From: Scortum barcoo | Taxonomy: Eukaryota; Chordata; Actinopteri; Centrarchiformes; Terapontidae | Reading direction: 5' to 3' | Assembly (NCBI GenBank): GCA_023238725.1 | Contig: CM041546.1 | Location: 18,405,992 to 18,469,991 of the forward strand | DNA length: 64,000 nucleotides | The notes under the pieces: model-generated | What the model saw: the letters and a program-made list of their open reading frames with translations, nothing else | What the model was told of the DNA's origin: nothing | The model's database searches: none | Position numbers and translations under genes: made by a program | Part shown: positions 22,761 to 34,145 of the stretch, in pieces | How positions within the stretch are numbered: position 1 is the first letter of the stretch | Layout of the letters: each line of letters starts with the position of its first letter

Positions 22761-24007
22761 TGACAGAGGATAGAAATAACCATTAACTTACACTAGATGT
22801 CAGTATGTTCACATGTTGTGACACTGAGCAGGAGACGGTCAGTCAGTGTTGTCTGAGAGGTGCGTTTGTGTTTCTGATCCTCCCTCTGCAGTGGCAGTAA
22901 CCCCTCAAAGGAGAGCCTGGTGAGGTTATTTGACCCATGTTTCCAAGTGTCAAATTCACTGTTGTCTCAGTGTAAGAAATGCAAGAATTCCTACTGTGAT
23001 GTTGTCTTAGAAGTTATCAGTAAGAGTTCATGTCTATTACGTTCAAGGGCTAAACACAAGCAACCTCAGTGATCATCAGACATGAAAAGTATAATTAGAA
23101 ATAATGCTCATGACTCCAGACATGCCATGGGATTATTCATCTTTTTTCATAGTCTGGGTACCTAAAATGACAGCAATCTATAAATCACAATAAGCTCTCT
23201 ATTCCTACAAAGAAATGATACATTTCTTAAAAATAGTAGAAATACTTTCAAAACTGAAAATCTCACAATTTTAACTCTCCAGACTGGTTGAGAAATGATT
23301 CAGCAGATATTAATAGTAGTAATCATTTTAACTGGTAGGTGCAGGTACCTAGAGCTGGTGAGACAGGTGAGGTCTCATTTAATGACTCAAATAATGACAG
23401 ATTAGTTTGTACATGCCAACAGTCATAGTTTTCCTCGTACAATGATAGACATTCATGTATCTTAGAATAAAGTGTCATATTTTATCTCCTTAGACCTGTG
23501 AAAGTCAGTCACTGTCTGTCTGTGGACAACTTTAATAGAGAGCAGAACTTTCTGTATAAGAGTGTCAACAAATGTGCCATCTAGTCTGATTATCAAGTTC
23601 AATATTATCTGGGCCAAATATTAAAAGATCTTGTGTGGCCATAATGACTTTTCATTGTTTGATACATGACAAATGAACTTCTACAGCTAATGAAGAAACT
23701 ACAACAAATGTACAAATCAAAATATAAACTTTATTGTCTAAAACACTTCTAGTGTACAACAATGCAAAGATAACATCCTCCTCTTTAGTAGATATTGCAG
23801 AATGTGTTCCAGACACAAAGTTAAAGACAAAGTTGCAAACACAGTTAAACACTGTCACACAGTCAAATTAAAATTGAATTTTATTTGACTGTTTCACACT
23901 CTTCAGACTGCTGAGAAATCTGCAAAGCACCTGACTCCCAGCTACACTAAATGACTGGGATTATACTGGAAATCATGAGTGAACAGCTCAGTCACAGTAT
24001 GGAAGTA

Positions 24008-24352
24008 TCATCTTCGACTACACTCAGTGGAAGCTGACACTTGTTGGTTCAGAGGTGGGCCGATAACATCGTACTCTGCTGATGGGTCTGTTTTCTGCAG
24101 TGACATGTACGTTCTGTCCTCTTGGTTTGGTGTCAACAGCCTTTTGTCTTGTTTTCCTTCAGAGAAAAGAGAGAGTGAGATGTGATGTGTTTTCTGAGAA
24201 GTTTCTCTGCACTGACAGAGCCTTCAAAGCATAAAATGATGATGTGGTAACATACCAAAGGAAGATCACACAGATTATACAGATGACATTCACAATGAGA
24301 GATATAGCAGCAGAGACGGCCCAGGGAAGCTCTGCACCTGGTCCATGTTGAT
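24008..24352 (-). pseudogene. 3' end of an Ig-type membrane receptor (TM and tail exons)
   Basis: Two exons remain. The transmembrane exon 24256-24352 encodes AELPWAVSAAISLIVNV then a run of Ile/Cys/Val/Leu, ending in a GTATGT donor. The tail exon 24008-24156 reads DRTYMSLQKTDPSAEYDVIG, a tyrosine-rich pattern seen in many fish Ig-superfamily receptors. A 4-base insertion before TPNQED breaks the frame here; the copy at 45829-45994 lacks it. No Ig-domain exon was recognised upstream, so this is either a decayed gene or one whose 5' part is lost in the scrambled region to the right. The family beyond 'Ig receptor' cannot be named. Confidence 0.6.
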
Positions 24353-24399
24353 CTGTTAGAAATGACATCATGTAGATTGTTCAAGTGTTAATATTTATG

Positions 24400-25930
24400 C
24401 TGTACGATCAGTGACTACTGTGTTTGTTAGTGCTGCATCAGATTTACTCTATGTTGGATTATACTCAATGTTATTATAATATATTAAGAAATATAATATG
24501 AAGAAACTATGAAGAAATTGATTGAGAGTATTAAAGAAGAACAAAGGTGTTTTGGACAGTTTCCTCTGGCTTGAATGTTACTTTTATTTTGAAGAGAAAA
24601 GAAAGAGTCATTTCTGAAAGACATTTGATTATATATCCTAGCAGGGAAGACAGGTCTGTAACTTTCAACTCTCGTTTCAGGTCTGAAAAATGCAGTGAAA
24701 TAATTACTTGATTTCTCAGTGCCTTTATAGATGTGTGTTCCTAATGTAATTTGAGCCGGGATTGTCATCTTTATAGATTTTGTCTAATGTTATGAGCCTT
24801 CTTACAAGAGGTCTCATTTATGTTACAACAACAAAAACTGCCCTGATTTTCTTGCTAATTTTCCACTTAATGTTGTCTGTTCATTATATTTATAGATGTT
24901 CCACACAACTGTTTTGACTTGCATTTTATCACTATGTATCTGAAAAAAAAAGTTTTGTCCTCTGTCCTATTGATCAGTGTGAAAAGAACATTATGTCCAG
25001 ATTGTCAATTGCCTTCGATTTTGTCCACTCTTTCAAAGTGAGAGTTAGTGGATAGCTGGTATTGAAGTGTTAACATTGATCTTGCCAAATTTAGACTCAA
25101 GAAGAACTTACCAAGACATATACAAGTCTTATTTGTAAAAAGATTCTTTTATTAAAACCTTTAGGGAACAACCACTGATCTGACGAACTCTGTTCTAAAC
25201 AGCATTTGGTTTATCTGCCTGTCATTAAGATTGAATCTAGCGTTTAACCAAACTTACCCCAGCAGCAAGCATCAGTTTGCCCTTAGTGCAAATGCATTTG
25301 CTGCATCTAACCAAGACTGGTTCATCTTACCTAAAACAGTGACTTGTGCTTTTTCTCGCGATGGTTTCTGAGGTTTACCCTGCTGTTTGGACTGGACAAC
25401 TGACCATTATTGAAGGGATTACTCGATAAAGGGCTGACACCCAACCTGTGTCTCTTCAACAAGTAAGTGTTCATGCTTGTTGTCTAATTGGTGATGTCAG
25501 ATGTAGGAAGTAGAAACATTTTACAATGGCTGCTTCAGACTGATTATGCTTTGAGATAGAGCATGCACTCATATTAATGATTTTCACTATTGATTCATAT
25601 TCTCATATTTTTTTCAATTTATTGATGACATGGCTTGTAAAATGTAATATGTCTGAACAGTTTCCATGGTGACGTTTGGTTTAGAAAATTCAACAGTCCA
25701 AAACTATTTACTATTTACAATTACAGAGAAAAGCAGCCAACTCTGTCATCAGAGAAGAATCATATTCTGTCTATTGTGCTTTCAAATGCAGACTGTGGTG
25801 CTCAGAGTGTTGAGTTTGCAGTGTGAAATATCAACACAGCACATTTATAAGAGGTTGTGAGTAATAATAGCAGATTATTTCAGCAGAGAGAACAACATTC
25901 ATGTTTGAAATGTGATACATACATAAGTGA
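24400..25930. other. no gene recognised
   Basis: AT-rich sequence with no exon supported by splice sites and similarity. The frame at 24484-24768 on the minus strand shows no domain. At its right end it passes into a recognisable copy of gene B intron sequence. Confidence 0.5.
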
Positions 25931-28900
25931 GTCATTTTACACACATTAAAGTCAAAGTTTTATAGAAAATGTTAACACTCTAGCTCGGGCAGATACCCAG
26001 TTACATACGACTTCAAGCCACCCACTTTCTGGAAAAATTGTCAGATGCAGATAAATATTGTTGTGTCTGTAACAAAGACAAGAGGCCAGGGAGACCACAA
26101 ACATCACTACTAAGCAAAAAAGGCGACATGAGCACCGTTATTAAAGTCACATGCAGAAGCTTGCAGAAGCTGTCAGTTAGTAACACAAATGTTTTATTCT
26201 ATTTGGTGTTTAAAAAAGTAAAATTGAGGAAATACCTCTAACACAAAAATAAATGAATGAAATGTTCTCTTTTTCAAGAAAAAGTTTGGTAACCAACCAA
26301 TCAAACTTGTAGGAAAAAGACAAACCATGTTCTATTTGGTGTTAGACAGAAAATCTCTGAAAAAAGTAGCTGCGGCAAATAGAAAGATCCCTCCATTGTG
26401 GCGGACTCACAGGAAATACTTTAACGTGCATTGGTGATTGCTGGGAAGCCGTTAGCCGAATAAATAAATGAATGAAGTCTCACAGGAACAGTGTTCAAGT
26501 CTCAGAGGAGGACAAGATTTTGTGATGAATGTAGAGAAGACAAGAAAGAAAACTTTCCAACCAATAAATGTGTTTTTTTATATATGCCAATCAAACTTGT
26601 GATACTTGTATTGTGTTTTTTTATATGTGCAGCACAAAGACAAACCATGGCATTCTCCAGATGTTTGAGACTATAATCTTTAAAACAGCTCCAGGCTGTA
26701 GACAGAAAATCTCTGAGTAGCAGATCAGAGAGTTTGTGGTCCGTTTTGGTGAGCTGCGGAATTATTTGTATCAGAGCAAGAAACATGTAGAAAGATCCCT
26801 CCATTGTGGCGGACTCACAGATGAGTTGAGACTCAGACTGGTGTTAAAGGGTAAACTCTGTCATTTAGAGGGTGAAGAAAAGGACTTGATGGAGAAATAA
26901 ATAATAAAGACATTGCTCCTACATTTTAACAAGTGATTAATTCACTTACAGCAAATATTGATTATATATCCAGCAGTTGTAATGGTGTGAAAGAACGGAG
27001 TGATTGACAGGTAACCCATCAAAAGAGAAAAATACAAATACCACTGTAAAGTGGGAGAAGGATTTTCCGACAATTGTCAGTTATATTTGATTGACAAGCT
27101 GAGACATGCTGTTTATAATAAAATGACAGCAGGGAACAAATTTTGGTGCAGTCAGAGGAGGACAGCTGTTGTGCTAGACGACTTTGTGGAGCACTGTGAG
27201 TGTAGAGAAGACAGTGTTGAAGGTCAGGTGTTGTTTAATCAGCAGTGAGGAGGACAAGATAGTGTCTCCTGAACTGGGTCATGAGTCACTGAGAAGACAG
27301 ACGAGTAATAAGAGTCAAGTCATGGAGGCTTCAGACAGGGAGCTGGAGCAGAGCACGTTTAGAGCATTGACCGAGCTTCCCTCCTTTGTGTGTGGACATT
27401 CATTAAACTTTTGAGTCACTGTAAATGTGTTTTTTTATATGTGCTGAACGTCATTAAACTTTTGAGTATGTCCAGCTCTCATTTTCAGCCGCAGAAAAGA
27501 TCACTGTCTTTAAAGACTTCTTTAAAACAGAGTCCCCAGAAAGTCTCCTGAATCCGCTCTGTAAGTATAATCTTTAAAACAGTGTTTGTTACTGCTGGGT
27601 TAGCAGTCCAGTCACAGGTGTAGTTTGTTACTGCTGGGTTAGTTGTTCTGCAGGACCAGAGGGACTCACTGACACTGTGGTCCGTTTTGGTGATTTGAAA
27701 CAGGAACGAATTATTTGTATCATTTATAGATATAATGTAAGAGCCTTCTTAGGAACTTATGTTATCAACAACAACAGCATTTTCTTGCTCATTCTCAACT
27801 TCTCCACAACTGTTTCTTCATTAATATGTGTTTAATAAGGAATGTGTGGTAACCAAAACAAATCTTTCAATTACAACAAGTGGTGTTAAAGTAAACTAAG
27901 TTTTAGTTCACTAACATTTAAGCAGAGGTGAGAAAAGGACTGAGAACCTTATGATGCTGGTGTTAAAGGGTAAAGACAAAGTAATTTTAAACACTGACGA
28001 TAATATAATGACATTTTAACAAGGGAAACTTTCAACACTGTAATATTGATTATATATCAGGTAATGTAATGGTGTGAAAGAACAGATTCAGATCTTCAAA
28101 TAATCTATTGCAGCAAAACAAAAGAGAAAAATCCATGTTTTTAAAATGATTTTTCTTCTCAACTGTTGTATTCCATTAAGAGACAGAGATTACAGGTTAC
28201 CTCATGTTGTGCTATCTGTGCCTCCCTGTTTGTTGTAAGATAATTTCAGCCAAACTTTGGTTTTGTCTGGTTTCTCCTGCATATTTGGAGGTCCATGTCA
28301 GAGTACATTTGGAGGCTGAGTCAGACAGGGAGCTGGAGCAGAGCACGTTTCCCTCCTTTGCCTTCAGTTAGTTAGTTTTTTCCAGAAAAAAAAAAAAATA
28401 AATTTCACACGTAAATTTAAAGATTAACTTGCAGGTTGAATTTTTGAATGCATTTTTTTTTTTTTCACTGACTCAAGTTCCAGCTAGCTTTTCTGAAAAT
28501 CATAATTTGAAGACTTAAAGTCAGATTTTATATGTTTTGTGTTGGAACAATGCGACATAAAGACAAAAATTCAAAAGAAAGGAAAAAGTAGCTGTTTTTA
28601 GCCATGCTTTTCACCAACTGTGTCACATTGTGTAACAAAAGGCAGTCAGTGTCCTGAACTCTTCTTCAGCTCAGTGCACAGTAGCAGCGCATATTTGATT
28701 GAACATATGAGAGATACAGAGCGACGGCCCAGGGAAGCTGGTAGTGAAATGACATCATGTAGATTGTTCTGGTAGTGAGTCTGAGTGGTTGTAATCTGTT
28801 GGATTATACTGATAGTTATTATAATATGAAGAAATTGATTGAGAATATTAAAGAAGAACAAATTATGTTTCCTCTGTTGATGTCAATACTTTCTTATTGA

Positions 28901-29500
28901 TATTGAGTTGAGAACATGTACTGAAAGACTTGTTTTTATTTCTGTCAGCAAATACAGGGGTCTAACCAAGTCTTTAGTGAGCCCATGGCATTATCTTCTT
29001 TGTCTGCCGTCACATTCGAGAGGAAAAGTTTTTTCTGCACTTTCTTATTGTATTGAGTCCAGCGTGAGAACATTTGTACCTTGTTTTTAGTCTACAGCCA
29101 CAGTGAGACGGAGGGAAACTTTCAACACTCTGTAGTTTTAACTGTTCTGCCGTCATTCCCAGAGATTCGAGAGGAAAAGTTACCTCATATCTGTGGCTGA
29201 TCCAGTCACGTTCTGCAGGTCAGTTTCAGGTCCAGCGTGCAGGTTTCAGTGTTGGAACCAAGTTAAAGTTTTTTCCAGAAAAAAAAAAGTGAGATGAGAC
29301 GGAGGGATTAACTTTCAACACTGCAGGTCAATTTTTGAATGCTCTGCACCACACTGAATTATGCTGCAGATTGCTCACATTGCACTGTAACAAAAGGCAG
29401 TTTTCTGAAAATCATAATTTGTGTCCTGAACTCTTCTTCAGCTCAGTGCACAGTAGTCAGCTGGTATTTTAGTCTGAGTGGTTGTAATTTAGTGAGCACA
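25930..29500. other. interleaved mosaic of gene B fragments and unrelated sequence
   Basis: 25930-26220 is a collinear copy of gene B intron DNA around 18270-18590. From there to about 28350 the sequence alternates every 15-60 bases between two positions of gene B about 100 bases apart; around 26260-26480, pieces of 18540-18650 alternate with pieces of 18660-18980. 28380-29500 shows the same braiding of an unrelated sequence with itself, plus a shred of the TM exon at 24256-24352 near 28720. Reading frames here are meaningless. This looks like a consensus artefact rather than biology. Confidence 0.8.
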
Positions 29501-30479
29501 GACTCAAAAGAAAGGAAAAAGTAGCTGCACAGACTTTTTAGCAAGCCTTAGAGGATGTCCACATCTGCATCTGTAATGAAACTCATTTTAGAACGGGAGG
29601 GTTACTGTTCCCACTGATGTGATGGAGTTCATGACGGGACGTGGGATGTCGAAAGTCATTTCGGCCCAGATGATTACTGATGTGAGACTGACAGCTTCAG
29701 TGTCAAAGTACAGCTGCAAAGTCAGGCCCATGTGAGACTGACAGCTTCAGTGTATACAGCTGCTTCATCATTCTCATAACACACCATAACTAAGTTTCTC
29801 TCCTCTGCTTGATATTTCTTCTAATCTTGGTTTCATATTCGTTTCTCTCCTCTGCTTGAATTTCTTCTAATCTTGATATTTCGACTGTCATCTGTTATAT
29901 GCATATGAGTATACATTTACAACGTCAAAATCAACATTGGGATCCAGACTTCTTAATGAATCTGACAATATGATATGATATGGTGATAATGAATAAAGTG
30001 GACCAGCATGGCTGCTCTTGTCACATTAGATTTGATAAAGACTGTCGTGTATATATTGTGTATTGTATATTGTATATATATCTCCATATTATTTTCACAG
30101 ATGTTGATTCACTGAGGTCTCAAACCTGTAAGTTGCAAGTACTGACATTTGAAAGTCATTATATACATTATACACATGATATACAACATGATATACATTT
30201 TAACGCCTCAATGTATTGACCATATATATAAATTGTGGGAATACCTGTCAAATATATACATGCATGTAAATGTAATTATTCCAGCAGAGCAACACCAGAA
30301 GACTTCTTAAGGTGTTTTTGTGACTTTTTGTGTCCTGCTGAAATAGAAAAAGGCTCTCTAGTGAGTGTTCTGTCCGTAATACTATAAAACTAGAGGTATA
30401 TATGAATGAGTCGAAATAATCAAAAAATCAAAATAAAAAAATGAACATAGATACAACAGTGTGAAATCTAGTAAAGAAG

Positions 30480-30480
<1 letters not shown>
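29500..30480. other. no gene recognised; left flank of block copy 2
   Basis: AT-rich DNA with local near-duplications (for example GAGACTGACAGCTTCAGTGT twice near 29690 and 29740, and TTTCTCTCCTCTGCTTGA twice near 29800 and 29845). No exon or RNA gene was seen. Confidence 0.5.
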
Positions 30481-30526
<46 letters not shown>

Positions 30527-30527
30527 T

Positions 30528-30608
<81 letters not shown>
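30481..30608. repeat. long (TA)n microsatellite at duplication edge
   Basis: Two TA tracts totalling about 110 bp, separated by a short CACACATATACATACA segment. They lie about 180 bp to the left of the point where block copy 2 begins (about 30787). The frames across them are repeat translations. Confidence 0.92.
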
Positions 30609-30614
<6 letters not shown>

Positions 30615-30810
30615 GATATTCATGTGTAATTGTTGATTGCATTCATGCATTGTCTTCCACATGTGTTTTTTCATTCTACCACTGGAGGGCGTCAAAGTCT
30701 TGAAATGTTCAAACTCAACACACAGTGAGTAACAGAGAAAATAAGTTTTTACAGATAATTAATTTATAATTAATAATAATTTATTTTAATATGTTTGCCC
30801 ACCATGCCAG

Positions 30811-31405
30811 CTCTCTTTGTTCTGCTTGCAATGGCCATTTACACCGGAGTGACAGTGAACTTCCTGGGCAAGCGCTTTGGTGACTGGCACTTCTCTTGGT
30901 CCTACATACTAGATTGGGTGGCTCTGCTCATGACCTTCTTTGCAGGTTTGTTCAAAAGTACTTTCCTCTATCTTGCTGATAGTGAACAAAATGAATTTGG
31001 GTTTTTACATGAATATTACAGCACTCCCACAGCAAAATGAAGGATATAGCTCTATCAAATCTTGACATAATAAATCACAATGCTGTCACATGAGCACTTT
31101 CATTCTCTTGAAACTTTATTCACAGTAAGTTGCCAAATGCTTGTTATAAGTGAGTACAGCTTTGCACGAATACTACTATACACTCTCAAGCTCGATAAGA
31201 TTTAACAAAATTTGAAAGGTATTCAGAAAAGTTAGTCTTGGGCATAAAAAAAAAATTATTACAAAAAACACAGTTTGGAAATGGCTTCTGTGGTAATTAA
31301 ACAACCACTGCACTTTATAGCTGATGTATGTTTTGTTTTGTAGGTATATTCTACATGTGTGCCTACAGAATGCATGAGTGCAGAAGAGTGGCTGGCCCAC
31401 GTTGA
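30811..31405 (+). pseudogene. lim2: lim2 3' half (exons 3-4 only)
   Basis: Duplicate of lim2 exons 3 (30811-30945) and 4 (31344-31405) with intact splice sites and an open frame (YTGVTVNFLGKRFGDWHFSW, then ILDWVALLMTFFAG). Exons 1 and 2 and the promoter are missing because the duplicated block starts in intron 2, so the copy should be inert. It differs from copy 1 by Arg to His in GDWxFSW and lacks the extra base that breaks copy 1. Confidence 0.9.
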
Positions 31406-31795
31406 AGTAAACAGGAAAATAATGTGTCATGGGTGTGGAAGATATCAATTCAAATCCCTCAAAAAAATAAAGAAAATTGACTGTAAAATAATAAAATTTT
31501 GAATTTTGGATACGCAAACCATGCGTGTCTTGTGGTTTTGTCATAAAGCGGTCCACATTGTTTTTTGTTGGAAAGCAGCTCAGTCCATTTGAGCAGGATG
31601 AAATCAACCTTAACACGACATTTTGTTACCCAGTGACCAACAAAACCTACATGTGAGACACGTGTTTTATGAATGAACTGAACCAAAAAATATGTGTACA
31701 GCATTCCATGTTCTGATGTAAAGTCAGTAATTTACAGGGCAATGATAACATTGAAGCTGGATATGTACATATTGTATTGAGAGTGTGCTTTAAGC

Positions 31796-32713
31796 TTAAC
31801 TAGAGCTTGTGGCCTGCCCTTGTATTCCTGAAACATTGGGTGCACGCTTCCTGAAAATGGATCTTGCACTGGTGCAGCGAAAGGTGGAGGAAGCAAAGTA
31901 GAAAATGATGGGATCGATGCAAGTGTTGAAGGTACTGAGCAGCAAGGTGTAGTACCTCCATTTTGGGCTCTCTTTCTGGAAATATCCCACCACATGAGAG
32001 ATGTTGTACGGCACCACACAGATGAGAAAGACAGCAAGAGTCCCCAGGGCCATGCCGATGGCCTTCTGCTTCTGCATCTGGGAAATCCTGGGGCGGCTGT
32101 ACAGGATCAAGATGCAGCTCATGCATAGCAGTAAACACAAATCAGAAGAGGTATGAGGCAAAGCACAAAGAAAAACTCCAAACGCACTGGGAGGAGGATG
32201 TCCAACTGCGTCTGTGTGAAGTTCTCATAGCACAGTTCTCTGGAGTTATTGCTGGACAGGGATGGGTGGTGCTGGGTAATAAAAGTGATGCTGCAGTGTG
32301 CTGCCGAGATTATCCAAATAACAGCACTGATGATTATGGCGTACACAGGTTTGTGCAGCTGATGATAGGTGATAGGGAAAGCTACCCCGATGTAGCGAAC
32401 CACACTGACTGCCATCAGAAGCAAGGAGCTGGTGTAGATTGTGCTGAAAAAGGTGAAGGAGGTGATAGGAGCACAGGAAGTCGGGCAAGTTCCATTTCAT
32501 GCCTGACGCTGCCTCGTGCATCTTGAGAGGAAGGATCATCAAAAAGAGCAGGTCGGACACAGTCAGGTTGAGTAGCAGGATATCTGTTGGAAGGGGCCTG
32601 GAATGGATCTTTACAATGAAGGCACAGAGGGCCAGGAGGTTGGCTGGCAGGCCTATCAGGAAGGAAATGATGTAAACTGAGAGAATGACCTCGCTACTCA
32701 CTGTATACTCCAT
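31796..32713 (-). pseudogene. FFAR2/FFAR3-like receptor, copy 2, two frameshifts
   Basis: Near-identical duplicate of the receptor at 8955-9870, starting at 32713 and ending at 31796. It shares the extra base after the TM3 cysteine (near 32470) and has an additional 2-base insertion near 32122, after LICVYCY in TM5. All carboxylate-binding positions (His140, Arg180, His242, Arg255 equivalents) are kept. The 5' UTR intron signals are also present. As written it cannot encode a full receptor; whether the breaks are real depends on the reads. Confidence 0.85.
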
Positions 32714-34145
32714 TAAGACCCTGAGAAGGAAATAAGAAAGGGACAGGTGGTTAAAAATGACTGATTAGTTTCTAGTCTTATACCAGTGACTATGAAGTGT
32801 TTTGTTTGAACAACCACATAATCTTTTAGAGACCACTGGTTTAAATGATGACAACTATTTATTTATACTATGTATTTGGTTAGTGCATGTAATTAGATGT
32901 ATCCAGTCAAAAAAGTCAAATCAGCAACTTTAGCTTTTGCTCAGTAATCATCTTCAGTAATCCTTCTATATGAGATCGGATAAAGTTAGTTAGGAAAACA
33001 ACTTTGCATGACTCCATTCACAGGACAATTCCAAGACAAATAGTCAGCTCTCGGACGGCAAACATCAGATGTAAAATTTCAATAGCAAAAAGGATCTGCA
33101 GTGTTTGGTCTGATAAGGTAAACATATTTACTTACCTGGGAATTGAAGAAATGCTGAGCAAAAAACAACTAAAGGTCCGTGTTGTTTGCAGACAACCAGT
33201 CTGTAAGTTGTGGGTTTAAAGATGAGCTGATACAAAGTGTCAAAACCGGAAACAGTGAGTCACGTCCAAGCCTCGTGAGACATAATGATCTATTTATTTT
33301 ACTCTGAGCAACGGGCAGACACCAGTGGGTTGATATTAACTAAAATGCAAAGCTGAAGCTCATGTTGACTTTTATATCGGATATGATAATAAAGGACCTC
33401 CTCCCACTAGATTACTGCTGGAATAAACACTGAACATGATAATTAGGTTTGGATTTGATCAAGCCATGAGTCTGCATTAATATTAGTTAAGTTACGCCTA
33501 CACCATCCACTCTAAGAAGAAGTCACCAGTTTAAAAATGAATTTTTCCCACATTGATTTTCAGTTTAGGACATCCTTCTCTGAGCCCACTGCGGCATCAT
33601 GAGCAATTTGAGACATTTTTCATTGTTGTTTATAGCAGTATATAGCCTTTAGCCAAGTCCAGTTGGTGTAGCCTCTGTGACCCAGTCACACAAGTTTACA
33701 CAAATATTACAAAATAGGAACTATGGTTTGTATTGCAATAACAACACCATAGAACATAATAATAAATGCATGTTTTCTGTAACGAGTAACGAGAAGGTTT
33801 AATCTGAGCTGGAATAAAGAAACAGCTGGAGCTCATCTGGACTTTGTGTGTGTGTGTATGTGTGTGTGTGTGTGTTCTTCATTCAGAATTGTCGCTCTCC
33901 TCCAGTAGAGGGGGTCCCATGCCCACACAGGGTCTCATGTCCTATCTTCTGTTGTGTGGGAACAGCCCGAATAATAGTTTCCTGCCTGTCAGTTCTATTT
34001 ATATTACACTGCATTTTCACGCGACAGGAAAATGAACAGGCCCACATTTTTTCAGAAACTTTTACACAAGCACTTTTGTGCATGTCATTCAAGCTTGCAT
34101 TTGTTTCATTGAATGCATTTAAGCGGGGCTAAACTGAGGAGGAGT

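Noticed and set aside
26038..28861. Several open frames in the 26-29 kb region
   Set aside because: They run through interleaved fragments of gene B and cannot reflect real genes.
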